Shown: piece by piece, positions 1 through 8,421 of the stretch | Layout: every line of letters starts with the position of its first letter | Numbering within the stretch: position 1 is the first letter of the stretch | Source of the DNA: Oceanobacter sp045430275 | GTDB taxonomy: Bacteria; Pseudomonadota; Gammaproteobacteria; Pseudomonadales; Oceanobacteraceae | Assembly: GCA_045430275.1 (NCBI GenBank) | Contig: JAILXU010000003.1 | Span: 62,001-126,000, forward strand | Direction of reading: 5' to 3' | Length of the DNA stretch: 64,000 nucleotides | Made by a program: the position numbers and the translations under genes | Notes under the pieces: generated by a model | What the model saw: only the letters and a program-made list of their open reading frames with translations | Database searches by the model: none | Told to the model about the DNA's origin: nothing

Positions 1-240
1 CGCGGCAAGGGCAGCAAACTGATCAATATTCCGGCCGCTCAAGCAGCCAGCCAGGAAGAGCTTATGATCCACGTGTTGTTCTTTACAGAGTCCCAGGCAT
101 TACGCATTCATTCAGGCAAACGCCACCTGACCCTGAAACTGGCCGATATGGAACACTACAAAGGGGAGCGTGGTCGACGCGGCAACAAGCTGCCGCGAGG
201 CTTCCAGCGTGTTGAAAGGCTTGAAATTGCACCTTCCTGA
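1..240 (+). CDS. parC: DNA topoisomerase IV subunit A, C-terminal fragment
   Basis: The reading frame is open from the window edge and ends at TGA 240, giving the last 79 residues. They contain GKGSKLINIPAA and a basic tail with KGERGRRGNKLPRGF, which match the end of the ParC C-terminal beta-pinwheel that wraps DNA. ParC with ParE forms topoisomerase IV, which decatenates daughter chromosomes. The catalytic tyrosine region lies outside the window. The gene converges on rsmD with only 14 bases between the stop codons, and its likely terminator lies inside the rsmD coding sequence. GyrA shares this fold, but the short tail and the context favour ParC. Confidence 0.85.
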   Translation, partial: RGKGSKLINIPAAQAASQEELMIHVLFFTESQALRIHSGKRHLTLKLADMEHYKGERGRRGNKLPRGFQRVERLEIAPS

Positions 241-254
241 AGACAGTCTGACCC

Positions 255-815
255 TCAGTTTTCAGAAGTCATGACTTCGAAAAGACGAAAGTGAAATTCT
301 TTCGTCTTTTTGGATTTGATCTCCTGCCACTGGGATGGAATTTGTGGCATCAGCCCGGCTTCGTGTTCAACATATACCCTGGCACCGGGCACCAGAACCA
401 AAGCATCTATCGCAGGCTGCAGTAACTGAGCACCAAAAGGAGGATCAAGGAACACCAGGTCGTATGGCCCAGGATTGCTGCTCAGCCAATTCAAGGCATC
501 ACCCGCCCATACCTGAGCGTTTTGAGCCTGCAACGTTTGCAAATTTTGCTGCAGTTGCAAGGCCGCCTTGGGATGTTTCTCAAGAAAAATAACCTCACGC
601 GCCCCGCGAGACAGCGCTTCCAGCCCCAATGCCCCACTGCCCGCAAAGGCATCCAGTACACGAGCACCTTCGACATCGAACTGAAGCCAGTTAAAGAGCG
701 TTTCTCGCACTCGGTCCAATGTCGGGCGCAAACCGTCAACCTCAGGAAAGCGTAACCGTCTGGAACGCCACTCACCACCAATAATACGAAGCTGCTGATT
801 GGATGATTTACTCAC
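255..815 (-). CDS. rsmD: 16S rRNA (guanine(966)-N2)-methyltransferase RsmD
   Basis: RsmD methylates N2 of G966 in helix 31 of 16S rRNA during 30S assembly, using S-adenosylmethionine. The 186-residue protein is of family length. It shows the opening RIIGGEWRSRRLRFP, the SAM-binding stretch VLDAFAGSGALGLEALSRGA, and the catalytic DPPFG motif typical of N6-adenine/N2-guanine methyltransferases. It is divergent from ftsY, the usual arrangement in gammaproteobacteria. Its last codons also encode a perfect hairpin that can end parC transcription. Confidence 0.95.
   Translation of the reverse strand: MSKSSNQQLRIIGGEWRSRRLRFPEVDGLRPTLDRVRETLFNWLQFDVEGARVLDAFAGSGALGLEALSRGAREVIFLEKHPKAALQLQQNLQTLQAQNAQVWAGDALNWLSSNPGPYDLVFLDPPFGAQLLQPAIDALVLVPGARVYVEHEAGLMPQIPSQWQEIKSKKTKEFHFRLFEVMTSEN
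280..312 (+). terminator. Intrinsic terminator for parC, inside the 3' end of rsmD
   Basis: AAAAGACGAAAG (280-291) and CTTTCGTCTTTT (299-310) form a perfect 12-bp inverted repeat with a 7-nt loop, followed by further T residues. It sits 40 nt past the parC stop and within the last codons of the convergent rsmD. The inverted repeat is seen directly; terminator function is inferred. Confidence 0.7.
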
Positions 816-897
816 ATCGGCCTCTGATTGCAGATTTCAAACACAGATTTATCAGCATTGATGACAAATCAGGCATCGTTTTCAAGCCCACAAGAGC

Positions 898-926
898 CTG
901 TCACACTGACAGATGTTAGGTATATT
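898..926 (+). promoter_or_regulatory. Possible ftsY promoter with a palindrome at -35
   Basis: CTGTCA (898-903) and TATATT (921-926) are separated by 17 nt and resemble sigma70 -35 and -10 boxes upstream of ftsY. The -35 hexamer is the left arm of a perfect palindrome, CTGTCA-CAC-TGACAG (898-912), which could be an operator. The rest of the 243-nt rsmD-ftsY gap shows nothing else that I can support. Confidence 0.35.
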
Positions 927-1058
927 CCTCTCAAAAGTCGATGAAGCCCTGGATAAGCCATCCTGTATCCGAGCGGATTAATGGTAGGATAGCAGCCGTT
1001 TTCCAGGGGGGTGGCTCGTAGAAGTCATGTCCTTATCACCAGTCAACGGTCACTATTT

Positions 1059-2186
1059 ATGTTCAGCTTCTTTAAACGCAAAAAAGACCAAGAAAATATC
1101 AGCGATGAGCAGCAGACTGCTCCTGCCGCCGACACGAGCGCCGAATCCACCGTCGAACCGGACATAAGCGCCACGCCAGAGACATCCAATGCAGATGGCC
1201 CCCAAACCCAGTTAGCCACCACGACGGAGCAACCACAGGAAAAGCCCGTCAAAACCGGTTTTTTTGCGCGCATTCGGCAAGGACTGAGCAAAACCCGGAG
1301 CGGTCTGACCGATGGCCTGGCCAGCCTGCTTCTGGGCAAGAAAGCGATTGACGACGACCTGCTGGAAGAGCTGGAAACCCAGCTGATTCTTGCTGACGTT
1401 GGCGTTGAAGCCACCAATGAAATCATGGGACGTCTGACAGAACGCGTAAGCCGCAAGGAACTGAGTGATTCCGACGCGCTATACAACGCTCTGATTGAAG
1501 AGCTGAATGACACACTGGAGACCGTTCAGGCACCGCTCGACATCAATGTTGGAGCCAAGCCGTACGTCATTCTGATGGTAGGCATCAATGGCGTGGGCAA
1601 AACCACCACCATTGGCAAGCTGGCCCGTCAGTTCCAGAATGAGGGCAAAAGCGTCATGTTGGCGGCTGGCGATACCTTTCGGGCTGCCGCTGTCGAGCAA
1701 TTGCAGGTTTGGGGAGAGCGCAACAATGTGCCCGTCGTTGCCCAGCATACCGGTGCCGATTCGGCCTCGGTTCTGTTTGATGCACTGCAAGCAGCCCAGG
1801 CACGTAATGTGGATGTTCTGATTGCCGACACAGCCGGTCGCCTGCACACCAAAGACAACCTGATGCAGGAACTGGAAAAAGTGGTTCGGGTGATGAAAAA
1901 ACTCGACCCGGAAGCGCCTCATGAGGTCATGCTGGTGCTGGATGCCGGTACTGGCCAGAATGCGATCAACCAGACCCGGCAATTCCAGCAAGCCGTTGGT
2001 GTCACCGGCCTGACCCTGACCAAACTGGACGGAACCGCCAAAGGGGGCGTCATATTCGCTCTGGCGAAACAGTTCCGTCTGCCCGTACGCTACATTGGCG
2101 TCGGTGAAGGCATTGAGGATTTGCGGCCATTCCAGGCCAATGAATTCATCAAGGCGCTGTTCCAGCGAGACGATAAGGATAGCTGA
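1059..2186 (+). CDS. ftsY: Signal recognition particle receptor FtsY
   Basis: FtsY is the SRP receptor GTPase that docks Ffh-bound ribosomes at the inner membrane for co-translational insertion. The 375-residue protein has a charged, acidic N-terminal A region (about 1-75), an NG domain with the P-loop GINGVGKTTTIGKLA, the G3 motif DTAGRLHT and the G4/G5 region TKLDGTAKGG. I chose ATG 1059 because MFSFFKRKK is the usual FtsY start. A GTG at 1011 would add 16 atypical residues, and its G-rich stretch abuts the start codon too closely to serve as a ribosome site. ftsE begins 3 nt after the stop, so ftsY-ftsE-ftsX form one operon. Confidence 0.96.
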   Translation: MFSFFKRKKDQENISDEQQTAPAADTSAESTVEPDISATPETSNADGPQTQLATTTEQPQEKPVKTGFFARIRQGLSKTRSGLTDGLASLLLGKKAIDDDLLEELETQLILADVGVEATNEIMGRLTERVSRKELSDSDALYNALIEELNDTLETVQAPLDINVGAKPYVILMVGINGVGKTTTIGKLARQFQNEGKSVMLAAGDTFRAAAVEQLQVWGERNNVPVVAQHTGADSASVLFDALQAAQARNVDVLIADTAGRLHTKDNLMQELEKVVRVMKKLDPEAPHEVMLVLDAGTGQNAINQTRQFQQAVGVTGLTLTKLDGTAKGGVIFALAKQFRLPVRYIGVGEGIEDLRPFQANEFIKALFQRDDKDS

Positions 2187-2188
2187 CC

Positions 2189-2863
2189 ATGAGCATGGTG
2201 CAGTTTGAACAGGTCGGTAAACGCTACGCCAGCAACCGGGACGCCCTGAGTAATGTCAGCTTCGCGCTGAACAAGGGAGAAATGGCTTTTTTGACGGGCC
2301 ACAGTGGTGCTGGCAAAAGTACCTTGCTCAAGTTGATGCTGCTGATGGAGCACCCGACACAGGGTCGCGTGCTGATCAATGGTCACGACCTGTCTCGTCT
2401 ACGCCGTCAGGCCATTCCCTATCATCGTCGCCAAATCGGTGTGGTCTTCCAGAACCATCAACTGTTGTTTGACCGCAGCGTGCACGAGAATGTCGCGCTT
2501 CCCATGCAAATTGCTGGCTATTCGACCCTCGACTACACCCGCCGGGTCAAGGCCGCCCTCGATTCGGTTGGCCTCCTGCACCTGGAGCATTGCAACCCGA
2601 TTGAGCTGTCGGGTGGTGAACAACAGCGCGTAGGAATTGCGCGGGCCGTGGTCAATAAACCGGCCTTGTTACTGGCCGATGAGCCAACCGGTAATCTCGA
2701 CCCCGAGTTATCCGCAGAAATCATGAAATTGTTCGGTCTGTTTCAGCAAGCGGGCACCACATTACTGATCGCCACGCACGATATTCCCCTGGTTGAACGC
2801 ATGGGAAAACGACGCCTGATTCTGAATCATGGTCGTATGACAGGGGATATTTATGGCCGATAA
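2189..2863 (+). CDS. ftsE: Cell division ATP-binding protein FtsE
   Basis: FtsE is the cytoplasmic ATPase of the FtsEX complex, which regulates septal peptidoglycan hydrolases through periplasmic adaptors and helps divisome assembly. The 224 residues are standard length. Walker A is GHSGAGKST, the ABC signature is LSGGEQQRVGIARA, Walker B is LLLADEPTGNLD, and the switch histidine is in ATHD. The gene starts 3 nt after ftsY and its end overlaps ftsX by 11 nt, so the two are translationally coupled. Confidence 0.96.
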   Translation: MSMVQFEQVGKRYASNRDALSNVSFALNKGEMAFLTGHSGAGKSTLLKLMLLMEHPTQGRVLINGHDLSRLRRQAIPYHRRQIGVVFQNHQLLFDRSVHENVALPMQIAGYSTLDYTRRVKAALDSVGLLHLEHCNPIELSGGEQQRVGIARAVVNKPALLLADEPTGNLDPELSAEIMKLFGLFQQAGTTLLIATHDIPLVERMGKRRLILNHGRMTGDIYGR

Positions 2864-3830
2864 CGACATCCAGGCATCCGGTGCTTCCTACCACACCCTG
2901 ACAGTTCGGGATCGCCTGCTCAATGGTCTCGCCCATCATCAACTGGTTGCGGTTGAAACCCTGCTGAAATTACTGGCCAAACCCATGGCCAGCCTGCTGA
3001 CCTGGCTGGTCATTGCCATTGCCCTGACGTTGCCCGGCGCACTCTGGATGAGCATTGACAACCTGCAACAGCTCAGCAGCAGCTTTCAATCTTCCGGGCG
3101 CATTACCCTGTATTTGAGCGAAACAGCGTCAATTCAGGAAGGCCAGGATCTGAGCCAACGGGTGCTGACATTGCCCAATGTCCGCAACACCCAATACATC
3201 AGTGCCGATCAGGCATTGGAAGAATTTCAGACCAGCAGTGGCTTGTCCGATGCCCTGGTGATGCTGACGGGTAATCCGCTGCCCGCTGCCATTCTGGTGG
3301 AACCACCACTGGGGCTGGCACAACATGAGATTGCCGAGTTACTCAAGGTGCTCAAACGCTATCAACTGGTGGAAGAAACCCAACTGGATCTGGTATGGCT
3401 GGAGCGACTGCAAGCCATTCTGGTGCTGAGCGAGCGCATGGTGATGGTACTTGGCGGACTGCTGGCGCTGGCCATTCTGCTGGTCGTCGGCAACACCATT
3501 CGCCTGTCGATTGCAGCACGAGTGGATGAAATTCAGGTGATCAAACTGGTCGGCGGCACCGATGCTTATATCCGAAAACCCTTTCTGTATACCGGCATCT
3601 GGTTCGGCATGATTGGTGGCCTGATGGCCTGGCTGTTTCTGATCATGCTCTGGGCCGTACTGAATGGCCCGGTAACACAGCTGGCAACACTCTATGGCAC
3701 CGGTTTTGGATTACGCCCGGTCTCTGCCACTGCCGCCAGCACATTGATTCTGTCTGGCATGGTGCTCGGGTGGCTCGGTGCCTGGTGGTCGGTCAGTCGG
3801 CACTTGCATGAAATCGAACCCCAAGCCTGA
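2853..3830 (+). CDS. ftsX: Cell division protein FtsX (permease-like)
   Basis: FtsX is the membrane subunit of FtsEX. The 325-residue protein has a cytoplasmic N-terminal extension (about 1-45), a first membrane helix (about 46-68), a periplasmic loop, and three more helices near 195-220, 247-272 and 290-315. This is the FtsX topology with its type-VII ABC permease fold. The loop binds amidase activators in related bacteria. The start overlaps ftsE by 11 nt. A separate promoter before rpoH suggests that rpoH can be expressed independently. Confidence 0.94.
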   Translation: MADNDIQASGASYHTLTVRDRLLNGLAHHQLVAVETLLKLLAKPMASLLTWLVIAIALTLPGALWMSIDNLQQLSSSFQSSGRITLYLSETASIQEGQDLSQRVLTLPNVRNTQYISADQALEEFQTSSGLSDALVMLTGNPLPAAILVEPPLGLAQHEIAELLKVLKRYQLVEETQLDLVWLERLQAILVLSERMVMVLGGLLALAILLVVGNTIRLSIAARVDEIQVIKLVGGTDAYIRKPFLYTGIWFGMIGGLMAWLFLIMLWAVLNGPVTQLATLYGTGFGLRPVSATAASTLILSGMVLGWLGAWWSVSRHLHEIEPQA

Positions 3831-3888
3831 AGCGATACACTCAATACCAGCTAGCCAATCTGTTCCACTCAAGGAACTCGCCCTCACC

Positions 3889-3918
3889 TTGTCGGTCAGT
3901 TAAACCGAGTGCTACACT
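3889..3918 (+). promoter_or_regulatory. Possible rpoH promoter
   Basis: TTGTCG (3889-3894) and TACACT (3913-3918) are 18 nt apart, about 40 nt upstream of the rpoH start. A Shine-Dalgarno-like CGGAG lies at 3946-3950. The match is moderate. Confidence 0.35.
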
Positions 3919-3956
3919 CAAGATGCTTTTTTAAACACCATTACTCGGAGTCATTG

Positions 3957-4826
3957 ATGAGCAAAGGTTTGCTTGCCGTAAACGCCCTGTCCCCCGGAGC
4001 CAATCTGGAGGCTTACATCGCGACGGTGAATGCGATTCCTGTTCTGACGACAGAAGAAGAGCGAGCGCTGGCCAATCGCCTTCACTATCAAGAAGACCTT
4101 GAAGCAGCGCGTCAATTGGTTATGTCGCACATGCGTTTTGTGGTTCACATTGCCCGCAGCTATTCCGGTTACGGCCTGAATCAGGCTGACCTGATTCAGG
4201 AAGGTAATGTTGGTCTGATGAAAGCCGTCAAACGGTTCAACCCGGAAGTTGGCGTGCGCCTGGTTTCATTTGCCGTTCACTGGATCAAGGCTGAAATTCA
4301 CGAGTTCATCCTGCGCAACTGGCGCATTGTCAAAATTGCCACCACCAAGGCTCAGCGCAAACTGTTCTTTAACCTGCGCAGCCAGAAGAAACGTCTTGGC
4401 TGGCTTAGCCTGGAAGAGGCAACGTCCATCGCCAAGGATCTCGGCGTCGAAACCAAAACCGTCTTTGATATGGAAGGCCGCCTGAACGCCTACGATGCGG
4501 CTTTTGATGCCGGTGTCGATGATGATGACGAATCCGCCTACAAAGCCCCCGCGCATTATCTGGAAGACCTGAGCGCCGACCCGGCTTTAACCGTGGAAGC
4601 CGACAACTTTGAGAAAAACGCCAATCAGCGTCTGGCTCAGGCGATGGAAGGGCTGGATGATCGCAGCCGCAGCATTCTGGAACAACGCTGGCTGCAGGAA
4701 GAAAAAGCCACGCTGCATGAGCTGGCCGCTGTCTATCAGGTCTCTGCCGAACGCATTCGCCAACTGGAAAAGAATGCCCTGAAGAAACTGAAAAACGCTA
4801 TGGGAGGTGATCTGGTTCTGGCCTGA
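3957..4826 (+). CDS. rpoH: RNA polymerase heat-shock sigma factor RpoH (sigma32)
   Basis: Sigma32 directs RNA polymerase to heat-shock promoters. The 289-residue protein has region 1.2/2 (EERALANRLHYQEDLEAARQ, then HMRFVVHIARSYSGYGLNQADLIQEGNVGLMKAVKRFNP), the RpoH-typical VSFAVHWIKAEIHEFILRNWRIVKIATTKAQRKLFFNLR, and region 4 (ERIRQLEKNALKKLKNAM). ATG 3957 follows CGGAG at good spacing; an upstream in-frame ATG at 3909 has no ribosome site and adds atypical residues. It lies after ftsYEX, the common pseudomonad and enterobacterial order. The leader may act as an RNA thermometer in relatives, but I did not resolve one here. Confidence 0.96.
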   Translation: MSKGLLAVNALSPGANLEAYIATVNAIPVLTTEEERALANRLHYQEDLEAARQLVMSHMRFVVHIARSYSGYGLNQADLIQEGNVGLMKAVKRFNPEVGVRLVSFAVHWIKAEIHEFILRNWRIVKIATTKAQRKLFFNLRSQKKRLGWLSLEEATSIAKDLGVETKTVFDMEGRLNAYDAAFDAGVDDDDESAYKAPAHYLEDLSADPALTVEADNFEKNANQRLAQAMEGLDDRSRSILEQRWLQEEKATLHELAAVYQVSAERIRQLEKNALKKLKNAMGGDLVLA

Positions 4827-4844
4827 TCAACTTCGATTCACAAC

Positions 4845-4876
4845 AAAAAAGCCCGTTCAAATGAACGGGCTTTTTT
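4845..4876. terminator. Bidirectional intrinsic terminator between rpoH and rho
   Basis: AAAAAAGCCCGTTCA, a short loop, then TGAACGGGCTTTTTT form a near-perfect hairpin with A and T tracts on both sides. It lies 18 nt after the rpoH stop and 19 nt after the rho stop on the other strand, so it can serve both convergent genes. Confidence 0.92.
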
Positions 4877-4895
4877 GTGCTCACACGCTGCGGAT

Positions 4896-6161
4896 TTATT
4901 TACCGCCACCACGCATGGCATCAAAGAATTCGTCGTTGGTCTTGGTCTTGCTCAGCTTGCCCAGCAAGAACTCAATCGACGGCAAGTCTTCCATTTCGGT
5001 CAACAGCTTGCGCAGAATCCACAAACGCTGTAAGGAAGATTCATCAAACATCATGTCTTCACGGCGAGTACCGGAGCGACGAATATTGATGGCAGGATAG
5101 GTGCGTTTTTCAGCGATCTTGCGATCGAGATGCAGCTCCTGATTACCAGTACCTTTGAATTCTTCGTAGATCACCTCATCCATTTTGGAGCCGGTATCCA
5201 CCAGAGAGGTCGCAATAATGGTCAGGGAACCACCTTCTTCTACATTACGAGCCGCGCCAAAGAAACGCTTGGGTTTTTCCAGAGCGTTGGCATCAACACC
5301 ACCGGTCAGTACCTTGCCAGAACTCGGGATCACCGTGTTGTAGGCACGTGCCAGACGAGTGATGGAATCCAGCAGGATAACCACATCGCGCTTGTGCTCA
5401 ACCAGACGCTTGGCCTTTTCGATCACCATTTCGGCAACCTGAACGTGGCGGGCTGGCGGCTCATCAAAGGTGGAAGCAACCACTTCACCTCGTACAGAGC
5501 GCTTCATTTCGGTTACTTCTTCCGGGCGTTCGTCAATCAGCAACACAATGACTTCACATTCCGGGTTATTGCGCGTCACCGACTGTGCAATCGTTTGCAA
5601 CAGCATGGTTTTACCCGCTTTCGGCGGTGCAACAATCAAACCACGTTGGCCCTTGCCAATCGGAGCAACCAGATCCAGAACACGGGAAGACAGATCTTCC
5701 GTTGAGCCATTGCCCTGCTCCAGAATAAAACGCTCATTCGGGAACAGCGGTGTCAGGTTCTCAAACAGAATCTTTGACTTGGCGTTTTCCGGTTTGTCGT
5801 CGTTGATCTGAGCAACCTTGAGCATGGCGAAATAACGCTCACCATCCTTCGGCGGACGAATCTTGCCAGCAATCTTGTCGCCTTTGCGCAGATTGAAGCG
5901 ACGAATCTGGCTTGGGGAGACATAAATGTCATCTGGCCCGGCCAAATAAGAGCTATTTGCGCTGCGCAGAAAACCAAATCCATCCTGAAGGATTTCCAGA
6001 ACACCATCGCCATAGATGTCTTCACCACTTTTTGCGTGATGCTTGAGAATGGCAAAAATAATATCTTGCTTGCGGGTACGGCTTACATTCTCGACACCCA
6101 TGTCTTTGGCAATACCAAGGAGCTCGGGAACGGACTTGAGTTTCAGATCAGAAAGATTCAT
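4896..6161 (-). CDS. rho: Transcription termination factor Rho
   Basis: Rho is the hexameric RNA-dependent ATPase that terminates unprotected transcripts. The 421-residue protein starts MNLSDLKLKSVPELL, followed by the cold-shock-like RNA-binding domain (GDGVLEILQDGFGFLRS). Walker A is APPKAGKTMLLQ, Walker B is VVILLDSITRLARAYN, and the secondary RNA-site and arginine-finger regions include RRSGTRREDMM. The start at 6161 gives the conserved N-terminus; an in-frame upstream ATG at 6209 adds 16 unrelated residues. A good promoter lies about 85-115 nt upstream, leaving a leader of about 80 nt. rho genes are often autoregulated through the leader, but nothing in the sequence proves it here. Confidence 0.97.
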   Translation of the reverse strand: MNLSDLKLKSVPELLGIAKDMGVENVSRTRKQDIIFAILKHHAKSGEDIYGDGVLEILQDGFGFLRSANSSYLAGPDDIYVSPSQIRRFNLRKGDKIAGKIRPPKDGERYFAMLKVAQINDDKPENAKSKILFENLTPLFPNERFILEQGNGSTEDLSSRVLDLVAPIGKGQRGLIVAPPKAGKTMLLQTIAQSVTRNNPECEVIVLLIDERPEEVTEMKRSVRGEVVASTFDEPPARHVQVAEMVIEKAKRLVEHKRDVVILLDSITRLARAYNTVIPSSGKVLTGGVDANALEKPKRFFGAARNVEEGGSLTIIATSLVDTGSKMDEVIYEEFKGTGNQELHLDRKIAEKRTYPAINIRRSGTRREDMMFDESSLQRLWILRKLLTEMEDLPSIEFLLGKLSKTKTNDEFFDAMRGGGK

Positions 6162-6247
6162 AAGAAAAGGTTTGTTGCTATTAAGATATAGAACTTGATA
6201 AGACATCAAGAAGGAAGGTGCGCCGGAAGGACTCTAGGCGTGTTTGA

Positions 6248-6276
6248 ACTATAGTCCCTTGTTTGACAGCTGTCCA
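6248..6276 (-). promoter_or_regulatory. sigma70-like promoter of rho
   Basis: On the minus strand TGGACA (6276-6271) and TATAGT (6253-6248) are separated by exactly 17 nt. Transcription would begin near 6241 and give a leader of about 80 nt before the rho ATG. The rest of the 206-nt rho-trxA gap has no gene that I can support. Confidence 0.6.
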
Positions 6277-6367
6277 TATAAAACACATAGAAAGTGGCGA
6301 AACTGTCCAAAAAACAGCCAGCAATACACGCGCATAACTGGCTGTTAACGACTCTGCTACACCGTAA

Positions 6368-6694
6368 TCAGAGTGCCTGATCAATAAATGCTGTCAATTC
6401 AGACTTGCTCATAGCGCCGATCTTGGTTGCTTCCACATTGCCATTTTTGAACAGGATCAACGTTGGAATGCTGCGAATACCGAACTTGGGTGCTGTCGCT
6501 TCATTTTCATCGATGTTCAGCTTGGCAATGGTCAGTTTGCCTGCATATTCAGCCGCAATCTCTTCCAGTACCGGCGCGATCATTTTGCATGGGCCGCACC
6601 ACTCTGCCCAGAAATCAACCAGTACAGGCAGTTCGGAGTTCAATACGTCATTGTCGAAAGAGTCGTCACTGACTTTAAGAATCTGGTCGCTCAT
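6368..6694 (-). CDS. trxA: Thioredoxin 1
   Basis: TrxA is the general cytoplasmic dithiol reductant, recycled by thioredoxin reductase. The 108-residue protein carries the active site FWAEWCGPCKMIAPVLEEIA and the conserved cis-proline loop (SIPTLILF). Length and motifs match E. coli thioredoxin 1. It lies upstream of rho on the same strand, as in E. coli, and AAGGGG precedes the start. Confidence 0.97.
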   Translation of the reverse strand: MSDQILKVSDDSFDNDVLNSELPVLVDFWAEWCGPCKMIAPVLEEIAAEYAGKLTIAKLNIDENEATAPKFGIRSIPTLILFKNGNVEATKIGAMSKSELTAFIDQAL

Positions 6695-6883
6695 GGTTTC
6701 CCCTTGGAATATAAAATGAAAATTGATGCGGTGTGACTACAGATGTCACGAAAGGTGTCTTGCATTGTACTCTCGACGAAGCCGGAATCAATTCCGCTGT
6801 CGGCCAAAGTTCTACTAGACGAGGGCCAGTGACCTCCTGCATATTCTGTCGTTCGAATGTCAGGATTGTGTGTGGAAGAAAAT

Positions 6884-8386
6884 ATGTCCGATACCCCCGC
6901 TCAACAACAGGAGCTGATCGCCGCCATCGATCTGGGTTCCAACAGTTTTCATATGGTCATCGCCCGTGAATTCCACGGAGAGTTTCAGACTCTCGAAAAA
7001 CGGGGACAAAAGGTACAACTGGCCGCCGGGCTGGATGAAAATTTTCACTTGTCAGAAGAAGCACAACAGCGTGGGCTGGAATGCCTGCGTGAATTCGCCC
7101 AGCGCCTGACCGGCATGAAACCATCCCAGGTCAGCGTACTGGCCACCAACGCCTTGCGGGCTGCCCGCAACCGGCAGGAATTTATTGATCGGGCTGAGGC
7201 CATTCTGGGCTACCCGATTGAAGTGATCGCCGGACGGGAAGAAGCACGCCTGATTTACCTGGGCGTCTCTCATACCCTGGCCGATGACCACGGCCATCGC
7301 CTGGTGGTGGATATTGGCGGTGGCAGTACCGAGTTCATTATTGGTGAGCGCTTTGAACCCAAAGCACTGGAAAGCCTGCACATGGGCTGTGTTTCCTTTA
7401 CCAAAAATTTCTTCTCCAACAATCGCATTACCACCAAGGCTTTCGAGAATGCCACGGCAGCGGCTCGTCAGGAGTTGCTGAACATTGAAACCAGCTATAA
7501 AAAGCTGGGCTGGGACAGTGCCGTAGGATCATCTGGCACCATTCGGGCTGCCGAACAGGCGGCGGTAGCACTGGGTTGGTCGAACGAAGGTTTGACGCGT
7601 CCGGCTCTGGAAAAACTGATCAAGCAGACGCTCAAATTTGAAACACTGGACGATGTCCAGCTACCGGGCGTCAAACCCGAGCGTCGTCAGGTTTTTATCG
7701 GCGGTCTCGCGATTCTCAAAGCCGTGTTTGACACCTTCAATATCGAACGCATGATCTATTCTGATGGTGCTTTAAGAGAAGGAGCATTGTGGGATTTGTT
7801 CGGACGCTCCGGCCATGAAGATGTGCGCCAGCGTACCATTCAGTCTTTACAGGAACGCTTCTTTATCGACAGTGACCAGGCATCACGGGTGCGAGACACC
7901 GCTCTGAAACTGGCCAAACAGGTGCGAGACGACTGGGCACTGACACCAGAACTGAAAGCCTGGTTGGGATGGGCTGCCGAAGTGCATGAAATTGGCCTGA
8001 GCCTGTCGCACAGCGGTTATCACAAACACGGTGCCTACATTTTGCAACACTCTGACCTGATGGGCTTCACTCGTCAGGGCCAGGCCACACTCGCTGCCAT
8101 GGTGCGGTGCCATCGCCGCAAGTTTGTCACGCCGGAGTTTGACACCGTCTCAAAAACCCGCCGTCAGACCATCAAACGCCTGACGCGCCTGCTGCGCATT
8201 GCCATCGTGCTGAATCATGGCCGGGGAGCGCATCCGGTGCCCACGCCAAAACTGAGTGTTGACCAGCACCACCTGACGCTGAAGATGCCGACAGGCTGGC
8301 TACTGGCCCATCCGCTGACCGCACGCGATCTGCAAATGGAAAGCCAGTATCAGAGAGACGCCGAGATGCTGCTGACCGTCAAGTAA
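6884..8386 (+). CDS. ppx: Exopolyphosphatase (Ppx/GppA family)
   Basis: Ppx removes terminal phosphate from inorganic polyphosphate. The 500-residue protein belongs to the actin/hexokinase-fold Ppx/GppA family, with phosphate loops AIDLGSNSFHMVIA near the start and VVDIGGGSTEFIIG near residue 140, and a C-terminal HD-like helical domain (EVHEIGLSLSHSGYHKHGAYIL). ATG 6884 is preceded by GGAAG; an in-frame ATG at 6857 lacks a ribosome site. The gene converges on ppk1, so polyphosphate synthesis and breakdown are side by side. A GppA (pppGpp hydrolase) role is possible for this family, but the ppk neighbour favours Ppx. Confidence 0.93.
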   Translation: MSDTPAQQQELIAAIDLGSNSFHMVIAREFHGEFQTLEKRGQKVQLAAGLDENFHLSEEAQQRGLECLREFAQRLTGMKPSQVSVLATNALRAARNRQEFIDRAEAILGYPIEVIAGREEARLIYLGVSHTLADDHGHRLVVDIGGGSTEFIIGERFEPKALESLHMGCVSFTKNFFSNNRITTKAFENATAAARQELLNIETSYKKLGWDSAVGSSGTIRAAEQAAVALGWSNEGLTRPALEKLIKQTLKFETLDDVQLPGVKPERRQVFIGGLAILKAVFDTFNIERMIYSDGALREGALWDLFGRSGHEDVRQRTIQSLQERFFIDSDQASRVRDTALKLAKQVRDDWALTPELKAWLGWAAEVHEIGLSLSHSGYHKHGAYILQHSDLMGFTRQGQATLAAMVRCHRRKFVTPEFDTVSKTRRQTIKRLTRLLRIAIVLNHGRGAHPVPTPKLSVDQHHLTLKMPTGWLLAHPLTARDLQMESQYQRDAEMLLTVK

Positions 8387-8397
8387 CCTGACGGCCC

Positions 8398-8421
8398 GAC
8401 TCCGGCTAGCTGGCCGGAGTC
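8398..8421. terminator. GC-rich hairpin at the ppx/ppk convergent junction
   Basis: GACTCCGGC (8398-8406) and GCCGGAGTC (8413-8421) form a perfect 9-bp stem with a 6-nt loop that includes the ppk stop codon. There is no T tract, so it may only block readthrough or protect mRNA ends rather than terminate intrinsically. Confidence 0.45.

Noticed and set aside
1011..1058. GTG at 1011 as the ftsY start
   Set aside because: Its G-rich upstream stretch touches the codon, and the extra 16 residues are unlike FtsY; ATG 1059 gives the usual N-terminus.
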